Shown: piece by piece, positions 19,344 through 24,095 of the stretch
How positions within the stretch are numbered: the stretch's first letter is position 1
Layout: each line of letters starts with the position of its first letter
Virus record (IMG/VR): IMGVR_UViG_3300007540_000102
Span: 1 to 24,095 of that record
DNA: 24,095 bases
DNA from: a virus
Strand: one strand, 5' to 3'
Notes under the pieces: generated by a model
What the model was told of the DNA's origin: nothing
Seen by the model: only the letters and a program-made list of their open reading frames with translations
Databases searched by the model: none
Made by a program: the position numbers and the translations under genes

Positions 19344-19421
19344 ATGAATAATTCCGAATTCTTTTTTGTAGCAGCTATCCTGTTATTATTCTTTACGCAG
19401 TGCGGAGTGATACCATATTAG
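19344..19421 (+). CDS. Micro membrane protein
   Basis: 25 residues: MNNSEFFFVAAILLLFFTQC plus GVIPY; one membrane helix. The upstream AGGATTATACCAATG copies the leader of the previous gene, suggesting a small duplication. Last gene of this cluster. Confidence 0.48.
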   Translation: MNNSEFFFVAAILLLFFTQCGVIPY

Positions 19422-19472
19422 ACTAGGCATATTCTAGCGCATATGTCAAATCGCGAGCGGCAAACATGGGGC

Positions 19473-19505
19473 TTGACACAGGTCAAAAATCGGCGCCCCT
19501 GCGCC
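19473..19505. repeat. Two short inverted repeats in the control region
   Basis: TTGACacagGTCAA (19473-19486) followed by GGCGCccctGCGCC (19492-19505). The second is flanked by A on the left and T on the right and could terminate transcription in either direction; it overlaps the expected start point of the minus-strand promoter at 19507-19535. Confidence 0.55.
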
Positions 19506-19506
19506 A

Positions 19507-19535
19507 ATTTTATCATAAAAATCAAGCCATGTAAA
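19507..19535 (-). promoter_or_regulatory. Minus-strand promoter, mirror of the one at 19602
   Basis: Minus strand TTTACA (19535-19530), 17-base spacer, TAAAAT (19512-19507). Its -35 is part of the left arm of the 18-bp inverted repeat. No minus-strand gene is seen downstream; it would give RNA antisense to the mini-protein cluster unless stopped at the GGCGC hairpin. Confidence 0.55.
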
Positions 19536-19608
19536 GCATTTTCTTATACCGTTTTTGCATATTTGGCGCCGCCCTTATGCCTTTTTAGTCTAAGAAAACG
19601 CTTTACAT
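19529..19608. repeat. 18-bp near-perfect inverted repeat
   Basis: Left arm ATGTAAAGCATTTTCTTA (19529-19546) and right arm TAAGAAAACGCTTTACAT (19591-19608) match at 17 of 18 positions, separated by 44 bases that contain the palindrome GGCGCC. Each arm includes the -35 of an outward-facing promoter, so the element sits symmetrically over divergent promoters. Confidence 0.85.
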
Positions 19609-19630
19609 TTGCGAAAATAATTGATATAAT
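19602..19630 (+). promoter_or_regulatory. Promoter P1 of the PPK2 operon
   Basis: TTTACA (19602-19607), 17-base spacer, TATAAT (19625-19630). First of three tandem promoters before the HTH gene at 19848. Confidence 0.8.
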
Positions 19631-19676
19631 GTGTTTCTGAAATGGGGAAAGGCAAGAGAATCCTAGTCGGCAAAAA

Positions 19677-19690
19677 TGGTAATATTACCA
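19677..19690. promoter_or_regulatory. Palindromic operator TGGTAATATTACCA
   Basis: A perfect 14-bp palindrome preceded by CAAAAA. It ends 1 base before the -35 of P2. A second copy stands before P3. Confidence 0.8.
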
Positions 19691-19691
19691 G

Positions 19692-19720
19692 TTGACAATA
19701 AAGAAAAACCTTGCTATAAT
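19692..19720 (+). promoter_or_regulatory. Promoter P2 of the PPK2 operon
   Basis: TTGACA (19692-19697), 17-base spacer, TATAAT (19715-19720); consensus throughout, with the operator directly upstream. Confidence 0.87.
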
Positions 19721-19757
19721 TCAATTCAGAAATACGGGAAACCAACCCACACAAAAA

Positions 19758-19771
19758 TGGTAAAATTACCA
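19758..19771. promoter_or_regulatory. Second operator copy TGGTAAAATTACCA
   Basis: Same site as at 19677 with one central change, again preceded by ACAAAAA. It ends 11 bases before the -35 of P3. Confidence 0.75.
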
Positions 19772-19782
19772 ACAAATAAAGG

Positions 19783-19811
19783 TTTACAGTCGCGCCTTTA
19801 TTTGATATAAT
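19783..19811 (+). promoter_or_regulatory. Promoter P3 of the PPK2 operon
   Basis: TTTACA (19783-19788), 17-base spacer, TATAAT (19806-19811). Its -10 context TTGATATAAT is the same as in P1. Confidence 0.85.
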
Positions 19812-19847
19812 AGCGGCTCTTAAATACAATTCTTTGGAGAATTAAAC

Positions 19848-20159
19848 ATGTCAAAATCAGTATACACAGTTGAAATGATCGAAACAATGACCGCTCAAGC
19901 GCCTTTAAACGCTGAAAAGTGTGCGGCCTTGGCTACAGAATTCGGTCTTGGTATTACAAGCCGCTCCGTTATTGCAAAAGCAAAAAGTGCGGGCATTGAC
20001 TACGAAGTCAAAGCAAAACCAGCTCGCAAAAAAGCGGCAGTCTCAAAGCTGGATATTGTCAAAGCAATTACAAAAGCGGTAGATGCGGATGATGGTTCGC
20101 TAGACGGCTTGCTAAAAGCTCCAGCGTCGGCATTGTCTGCTTTGTTGAGTAACGTGTAA
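19848..20159 (+). CDS. HTH DNA-binding protein, paralogue family member
   Basis: 103 residues with the family plan: N-terminal HTH-like domain (~1-52; VEMIETMTAQAPLNAEKCAA to TSRSVIAKAKSAGIDYEVK), a KPARKKAA linker, and a C-terminal helical domain (SKLDIVKAITKAVDADDGSL ... APASALSALLSNV). Its C-terminus resembles that of 16585-16905. Ribosome site GGAG. It is the first gene after three promoters and two palindromic operators, so autoregulation through those sites is an attractive guess. Codon use is less CTA/AGA-rich than in the paralogues to the left. Confidence 0.8.
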   Translation: MSKSVYTVEMIETMTAQAPLNAEKCAALATEFGLGITSRSVIAKAKSAGIDYEVKAKPARKKAAVSKLDIVKAITKAVDADDGSLDGLLKAPASALSALLSNV

Positions 20160-20354
20160 ATGGTAGCCTTAGCTGGCTGGATTGGTGCGGGGCTTTTATG
20201 CCTCGCCCCATTCTTAATAAATTACACAATCGGTAAAATTTTCGCAATTGTTGGTTTAGCATTATTGACCACCCAAGCGGTAGAGCAAAAAATGCACAAT
20301 TTAATTGTTTTAAATATTGTCGGTATTATTGGTTATATTTGGAGTTTAGTTTAA
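20160..20354 (+). CDS. Two-segment membrane protein
   Basis: 64 residues: GWIGAGLLCLAPFLIN and IGKIFAIVGLALLTT, then VEQKMHNLIVLNIVGIIGYIW, giving two or three membrane segments and little outside them. The ATG follows the previous stop directly and no ribosome site is seen, so translation is coupled. Family not recognised; inner-membrane location inferred. Confidence 0.65.
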   Translation: MVALAGWIGAGLLCLAPFLINYTIGKIFAIVGLALLTTQAVEQKMHNLIVLNIVGIIGYIWSLV

Positions 20355-20833
20355 TGTTATATATTTTTGATTTAGATCACACAGTGATTGATAGCTCGCA
20401 CCGTCAATTGACTCGTGCAGATGGTTCGCTTGATTTAGATAACTGGATAGAGAATTGCACCCATGAAAAAATTATGCAAGATCGTCTCTTACCCTTGGCT
20501 GCTAGTTTCAAAAGGTTTATCAAAGATCCTAGCAAAAAAACGGCAATCTGTACGGCTCGCGTATTATCAAAGCCAGATTATGAATTTTTGGCTTTACACA
20601 ATATGCAACCCGATTATATTATGTCCCGTTCTATTGGCGATAATCGTGCAGATGATCGCATGAAGTTTGCAAAAATATCGCGCTTATTAATTCAGCTCAA
20701 AATCCCGCGTGCTCGCTGGCGTGTTGCGGCTTGTATCATTGACGACAATTTGTCTGTTCTAAAAATGGCAGAGAATGAATTAAAAATAAACGCTCTTAAT
20801 GCAATTGACCTAAACCAAAAATTACAGGCTTAA
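20354..20833 (+). CDS. HAD-superfamily phosphatase
   Basis: 159 residues from the ATG at 20354 (TAATG overlap, GGAG 9 bases upstream). Motif I is FDLDHTVID with D6 and D8; motif II is TAICTAR with T67; a Lys near 104 (DRMKFAK) can serve as motif III; motif IV is IIDDN with D130 and D131. All catalytic positions for a HAD phosphohydrolase are present. The substrate is open: the phosphatase domain of phage polynucleotide kinase and small nucleotidases are of this type. Linked to an exonuclease and a PPK2-like kinase, so a nucleotide or nucleic-acid end substrate is plausible. Confidence 0.82.
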   Translation: MLYIFDLDHTVIDSSHRQLTRADGSLDLDNWIENCTHEKIMQDRLLPLAASFKRFIKDPSKKTAICTARVLSKPDYEFLALHNMQPDYIMSRSIGDNRADDRMKFAKISRLLIQLKIPRARWRVAACIIDDNLSVLKMAENELKINALNAIDLNQKLQA

Positions 20834-20836
20834 ATT

Positions 20837-21547
20837 ATGAAAAACGTGATTCTAACATTAGACACCGAAACGGCTGATTTATCTGGTAATGTTTATGACC
20901 TTGGCTATATCATACACGACAAAGATGGGAACCAGCTTACCAGCTATAACGCCTTAGTATCTGAGATTTTCACACAGCCAAAAATTATGATGGGCGCATT
21001 TTACGCTAAAAAATTGTTCTCGCATTATGCACCCATGTTAGACAATAGCGAAATCACAATGAAGCCTTGGCAAGAAATCATTGATCAATTGAGATCGGAT
21101 ATTGTAGAGTATAACGTAACGACAATAGCCGCCTATAATATCGGCTTTGATATGCGGGCAATGTCCAACACCCATAAAAGCCTAACGGGAGAAGATCGCG
21201 TTTTACAGTCTAAAATGCAGGTCTTGGATATATGGCAATTCGCTTGCGAAGCAAAGCTAAAAAGCCGCAATTATAAAAAGATTGCAGAATCATTCGGTTG
21301 GGTATCACCCAAGGGCAACATTAAGACAGGCGCAGAATTCGCTTATCGTTTTTGTTCAGGTGATCATGGCTTTATCGAAGATCATACAGCCCTAAGTGAT
21401 TGCGTTATTGAGGTAGAGATATTGCGCCAATGTTTCAAAACAAAAAAGAAGATACCCTATAACGTATATAATAAAGCGCCTTGGCGTTTAGTAAACCCAA
21501 GCGCAAAAGGCAAAGATAAAAATATCCACGGGAGTATAGTTGCATGA
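20837..21547 (+). CDS. DEDDh-family 3'-5' exonuclease (DnaQ-like)
   Basis: 236 residues. Exo I is LTLDTETADL (D9, E11); Exo II is AAYNIGFDMRAM (D105); Exo III is HTALSDCVIEVEIL (H183, D188): the full DEDDh set for a two-metal exonuclease. No polymerase domain is attached, so it is a stand-alone enzyme acting on DNA or RNA 3' ends. Its ribosome site is weak, and its last codon overlaps the next ATG (ATGA), coupling it to the PPK2-like gene. Confidence 0.86.
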   Translation: MKNVILTLDTETADLSGNVYDLGYIIHDKDGNQLTSYNALVSEIFTQPKIMMGAFYAKKLFSHYAPMLDNSEITMKPWQEIIDQLRSDIVEYNVTTIAAYNIGFDMRAMSNTHKSLTGEDRVLQSKMQVLDIWQFACEAKLKSRNYKKIAESFGWVSPKGNIKTGAEFAYRFCSGDHGFIEDHTALSDCVIEVEILRQCFKTKKKIPYNVYNKAPWRLVNPSAKGKDKNIHGSIVA

Positions 21548-22167
21548 ATTCATTAGAGAGAGAGCAAGCCAAGCTCAACAAATTAGCAGAAAAAAATCGG
21601 GGGCGTATCGCTGTTATATTAGAGGGGCGCGATACGGCAGGAAAAACGGGAACAATCCGAACGCTTACACAATACCTTAATCCGCAATGGTTCAGTGTAT
21701 GCTTATCATCTAAGCCTAGCGCGCACGCTATGGATAATTGGCTGGCATCATGGCTCAAGAAAATGCCCGCTGATAATCAAATAGTATTCTATGATCGCTC
21801 TTGGTATAGTCGCGCCTTGGTTCAACCTGTTAATGGTTGGTGTAGTGATAAGCAATATAGTAATTTTATGAAGTCCGTTCTAATATGGGAAAAGAAAAAG
21901 CCTATCACGTTTATTAAAATGTGGTTGTCTATTTCAGAAGTTGAACAGTTAGCTAGAATTAATCACCGCGAAGTATCACCGCTCAAGTATTGGAAGCTAT
22001 CAGAGAATGATAAAATGGCAGTCGAAAAATATAATGCTATGAGTATTAAAAAAGAATCTATGGTTAATAATTGCGGCGATTGGTTCAGTATAAATTACAA
22101 TGATAAAAGTGCAGGACGTTTAGCGTTTATAAAAAGATTAAACAAGGAGTTAGAGAAGATCGTTTAA
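21544..22167 (+). CDS. ppk2: Polyphosphate kinase 2 (PPK2)-like kinase
   Basis: 207 residues, PPK2 fold. Walker A is ILEGRDTAGKTGT (GRDxAGKxG at ~28-36), Walker B and lid start are FYDRSWYSR (82-90), then IKMWLSISEVEQLARI and the family block SPLKYWKLSENDKMA (~145-159). A final INYNDKSAGRLAFIKRLNKE matches the terminal helix. Somewhat short for PPK2 (usually about 230-300). PPK2 enzymes transfer phosphate between polyphosphate and nucleotides, making NDP or NTP from NMP or NDP. In a phage this could draw on host polyphosphate for nucleotide supply, or deplete it. Last gene of the operon, followed by a large hairpin. Confidence 0.9.
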   Translation: MNSLEREQAKLNKLAEKNRGRIAVILEGRDTAGKTGTIRTLTQYLNPQWFSVCLSSKPSAHAMDNWLASWLKKMPADNQIVFYDRSWYSRALVQPVNGWCSDKQYSNFMKSVLIWEKKKPITFIKMWLSISEVEQLARINHREVSPLKYWKLSENDKMAVEKYNAMSIKKESMVNNCGDWFSINYNDKSAGRLAFIKRLNKELEKIV

Positions 22168-22169
22168 GC

Positions 22170-22225
22170 CTATAAAACAAGGGGTTTTTGAATAAAAAAA
22201 TGTTCAAAAACACCTTGTTTTATAG
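22170..22225. terminator. 23-bp-stem hairpin, probable bidirectional terminator
   Basis: CTATAAAACAAGG and following bases (22170-22192) pair with 22203-22225 over 23 positions with one mismatch; the loop is 10 bases, mostly A. It starts 3 bases after the PPK2 stop. The stem itself contains five T after GGGG, so it can work as an intrinsic terminator. It also marks the right edge of the block with unusual composition. Confidence 0.75.
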
Positions 22226-22282
22226 TGTTAAATGACCACCTTATGCCCTTACCTAAAAAGTCACAGACCTACATGGACAGAT

Positions 22283-22330
22283 GCAAATGATAATCATTCT
22301 CGTTAGGGGGCGGTAATGAGACTCATTCTC
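22283..22330. promoter_or_regulatory. Two Fur-box-like sites
   Basis: GCAAATGATAATCATTCTC (22283-22301) agrees with the Fur box consensus GATAATGATAATCATTATC at 16 of 19 positions; GGTAATGAGACTCATTCTC (22312-22330) agrees at 15 of 19. The pair is framed by a 9-bp inverted repeat TGCAAATGA/TCATTTGCA (22282-22290 with 22329-22337). No promoter lies inside; the nearest one starts 150 bases downstream. Confidence 0.55.
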
Positions 22331-22376
22331 ATTTGCAGCGCGCCGCGCACACTTCCACGTAAACCTCAAGTAAAAC

Positions 22377-22443
22377 GGTAAAGCAAGTAGGTGCCAAAGG
22401 TTGCAGAGATGATACCCAATGGTAAAGCAAGTAGGTACCAAAG
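22377..22443 (+). repeat. Two 23-bp direct repeats
   Basis: GGTAAAGCAAGTAGG followed by TGCCAAAG (22377-22399) or TACCAAAG (22421-22443); 22 of 23 bases agree and the period is 44 bases. Non-coding, about 40 bases before the tail-gene promoter. Confidence 0.85.
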
Positions 22444-22481
22444 AAGTGCAACAAACCTTAACACCCCCTGAAAAATATACC

Positions 22482-22510
22482 TTGACAAATTTCTTAAAAT
22501 TAAGTATAAT
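22482..22510 (+). promoter_or_regulatory. Sigma-70 promoter of the tail-protein genes
   Basis: TTGACA (22482-22487), 17-base spacer, TATAAT (22505-22510), followed by GAAGGAG and the ATG at 22537. Confidence 0.87.
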
Positions 22511-22536
22511 TTATCAAATCGAAGGAGATTACTACT

Positions 22537-22881
22537 ATGGCTTTTGGACTGCAAGTATACGACAGAGACGAAAACCTACTAATGGACACAAGTTCTAAAA
22601 GTTGGATGCAGGTGGCCGTCTTAAATATACCTTCAGGAGATACCGCCTCGACAATATATTTCAGTGGAAACAGTTTACCCGCAGGCATGGAGCTTAGAGT
22701 AGCCTTGCAAATTATAAGCGATGTGCCTGTTGACGAAAAACAACTGGTACCTACCGTATCGATCAATACCAGTGTACGATCAGTTCTTATTACAAGTACT
22801 TCAGGCACTACCACAAACTCAGAGAATAATACTTTTAACGCATATAGTGCAGCGTGCAAAATACTAATACTAGGAAGATAA
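22537..22881 (+). CDS. Small tail-associated protein (DUF6453-like)
   Basis: 114 residues. Start MAFGLQVYDRDENLLMDTSS, then mostly beta strands (AVLNIPSGDTASTIYFSG, LRVALQIISDV, VRSVLITSTSG) and a final SAACKILILGR. Small proteins beginning 'M(A/S)FGLQVxDxxGxxxxDTS' are found next to tail-fibre genes in several phages. Consensus promoter and AAGGAG. The next protein starts with a similar MAYGF, so the two may share an N-terminal strand motif. Likely a virion appendage component, inferred from context. Confidence 0.62.
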   Translation: MAFGLQVYDRDENLLMDTSSKSWMQVAVLNIPSGDTASTIYFSGNSLPAGMELRVALQIISDVPVDEKQLVPTVSINTSVRSVLITSTSGTTTNSENNTFNAYSAACKILILGR

Positions 22882-22884
22882 GAT

Positions 22885-24095
22885 ATGGCATATGGGTTTG
22901 TTTCAAAAAACGACGATGATGAGTACTTAATTACTGATCAAACTACAAACTTAACTTTTGTAAAAAGAATCCTCAGCCCCGACTATAGTAGAAGTACTTC
23001 ACCTAAATCAGGCTTTGGAGGCTTTACCTTATTTAACTATACGGTAAGTAACTGTAGTTCACTCCCTATACCTTTCTTTACCACACCCTTCTCGGGCAAA
23101 TCTTATGCCGTAACGCAGGTGTTTCCTACAGGCAATGATAACGAGTGGAACATAGAATTAATATCGAATACACGACCGGAAGACCAGGCCAACTATGTGC
23201 CCCCTCTAATTGTTACTACCCCTGCACAAGGGTTCGATATGACCCTAGAGCAGTTCTTTCTGCCTGAAGAGTGGGAAACTCCTATATGGCCGGATAGCAC
23301 TAGTGCCTCTGGAACAATTGGACAGGTACAGATTATACCTGAAAACTACGGTGAGGGACTCACAACTGGACGAGGCCTTAGTAGAGGTGCAATGGTTCTG
23401 TGCAGCGACTACTCTTCCTATAACACTTCTACTAGTAGCGTTACTCGAGCCTATCAGCAAGAGCACATACCTCAAGGCCGTAGAGTTGAATTTTCAAACA
23501 TACTAAGAACTGGTCAGTATCTTTCTTGGAAAGGCTATTCCTCTGGCGGACGCAACGTTCTTTCGGTTTTTCAGTATAATGGTGGGGATATTGAAGGGAC
23601 TCCAGATACTAATACTGGCTCGGCACCCTACGTACTAACACCTACCGATGCCTCTACTAGGCTTAGTAGTTATATACATAGAATTCACGAGAAAAAGCGT
23701 GCAGATATGTCTTATACTTACCCACTTATCAAAACGGATTCCAATGCCTCCGATTATGTTAATAGTAAGACTAGACTGTACATTAGTCAGTGGTCTTATG
23801 AAAAAATTAAGGTTGGTCAGTACGCAAACTGGCCTAAAAGCATTAGCGATCCTTTTGGTTCTGGCGAGACCTACGTAACCTGGTCAGGCTTCAAGGAAAT
23901 TACAGGCTTGGGGTATAATGCTACCGTAGGGTACTACTTAGAGGTATCTGGTAATCACCCTTGTATGGATTTTGACGATATTACCTGGTACTATAGAAAC
24001 CGGGCACCCGCAGATATTACTATAGGAGGCAGCGTGTTCGAACACTTCAACTTCTACGTACGAGGCTGGCCGGGTGTAAGTGCAACAGCAACGGG
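22885..24095 (+). CDS. Large beta-rich virion protein, probably tail-associated (partial)
   Basis: 403 codons are open to the window end, so the C-terminus is missing. Start MAYGFVSKNDDDEYLITDQT, AGGA 9 bases upstream, 3 bases after the previous stop. The sequence is rich in Thr, Ser, Tyr, Gly and aromatic residues, with no membrane segment or enzyme motif: typical of adhesion or tail-fibre/baseplate-associated proteins. Segments include FNYTVSNCSSLPIPFFTTPF and YLSWKGYSSGGRNVLSVFQY. Codon use returns to the CTA/ACT/AGA-rich style of the main phage genome. Exact role not recognised. Confidence 0.65.
   Translation, partial: MAYGFVSKNDDDEYLITDQTTNLTFVKRILSPDYSRSTSPKSGFGGFTLFNYTVSNCSSLPIPFFTTPFSGKSYAVTQVFPTGNDNEWNIELISNTRPEDQANYVPPLIVTTPAQGFDMTLEQFFLPEEWETPIWPDSTSASGTIGQVQIIPENYGEGLTTGRGLSRGAMVLCSDYSSYNTSTSSVTRAYQQEHIPQGRRVEFSNILRTGQYLSWKGYSSGGRNVLSVFQYNGGDIEGTPDTNTGSAPYVLTPTDASTRLSSYIHRIHEKKRADMSYTYPLIKTDSNASDYVNSKTRLYISQWSYEKIKVGQYANWPKSISDPFGSGETYVTWSGFKEITGLGYNATVGYYLEVSGNHPCMDFDDITWYYRNRAPADITIGGSVFEHFNFYVRGWPGVSATAT

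Noticed and set aside
22377-22443. CRISPR array
   Set aside because: Only two repeat copies with a 21-base gap and no cas genes; the three repeats at 18341-18533 are irregularly spaced.
22253-22554. Minus-strand frames in the spacer before the tail genes
   Set aside because: No ribosome site or promoter; the frames arise from the direct repeats and Fur-like region.

Overview
The window looks like the interior of a tailed double-stranded DNA bacteriophage genome. Genes are small and tightly packed, with ATGA and TAATG stop/start overlaps. They fall into strand-uniform blocks headed by near-consensus sigma-70 promoters (TTGACA, 17 bp, TATAAT). Recognisable phage functions are a DnaB-like replicative helicase, a two-gene NAD-dependent DNA ligase, a holin, a T4-type lysozyme, two MazG-like nucleotide pyrophosphatases, two tRNAs and, at the right edge, proteins that look tail-associated. 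The order ligase nucleotidyltransferase part, ligase Zn-finger/BRCT part, DNA-binding protein, DnaB helicase recalls T5-like phages. Many small hypothetical genes look like families common in environmental phages. The host is probably a Gram-negative bacterium: consensus sigma-70 promoters, GH24 lysozyme plus holin, and E. coli-like tRNA-Glu and tRNA-Gly. No host genus can be read from the sequence.

Layout. (1) 1-11541, minus strand: replication genes at the far left (1-4700), a monocistronic HTH protein (4816-5172), a twelve-gene operon of mostly conserved hypotheticals headed by a pyrimidine-dimer-glycosylase-like gene (5328-9121), and a lysis/chaperone/nucleotide operon (9174-11541). (2) 11580-11670: divergent promoters back to back. 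(3) 11674-16007, plus strand: about 21 small genes, including two Myb/SANT-like proteins, a phage-encoded ribosomal protein bS21, a DUF3310 protein, an HExxH metallopeptidase, a second MazG-like enzyme and four mini membrane proteins. (4) 16008-16567: no ORF of useful size. It holds a long imperfect hairpin, a consensus promoter, a chain of helices that reads as a candidate structured RNA, then a strikingly G-poor tract. (5) 16585-17940, minus strand: an HTH protein, a coiled-coil protein, an unknown, tRNA-Glu(UUC) and tRNA-Gly(UCC).

(6) 18090-22230 stands apart. By eye its codon and oligonucleotide use differ from both flanks: rich in GCGC/CGCG and GGCGCC, poor in the CTAG, CTA and AGA that fill the rest. 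It starts with about 600 bp of promoters, GC palindromes and three copies of a repeat, then a run of tiny membrane-protein genes. A second control region (19422-19847) follows, with a mirrored pair of promoters, two palindromic operators and three plus-strand promoters. The control region drives a five-gene operon: HTH protein, membrane protein, HAD phosphatase, DEDDh exonuclease and a polyphosphate kinase 2 (PPK2)-like kinase. The block ends in a 23-bp-stem hairpin. (7) 22230-24095: a spacer with two Fur-box-like sites and a direct repeat, a consensus promoter, then two proteins of probable tail or appendage origin, the second running off the window.

The parts most worth following up are the PPK2/exonuclease/HAD operon with its palindromic control region, the candidate RNA at about 16.1-16.35 kb, the Fur-like sites at 22.3 kb, the phage bS21, and a dispersed family of HTH proteins. 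The three minus-strand members of that family each sit directly before a strong intrinsic terminator.
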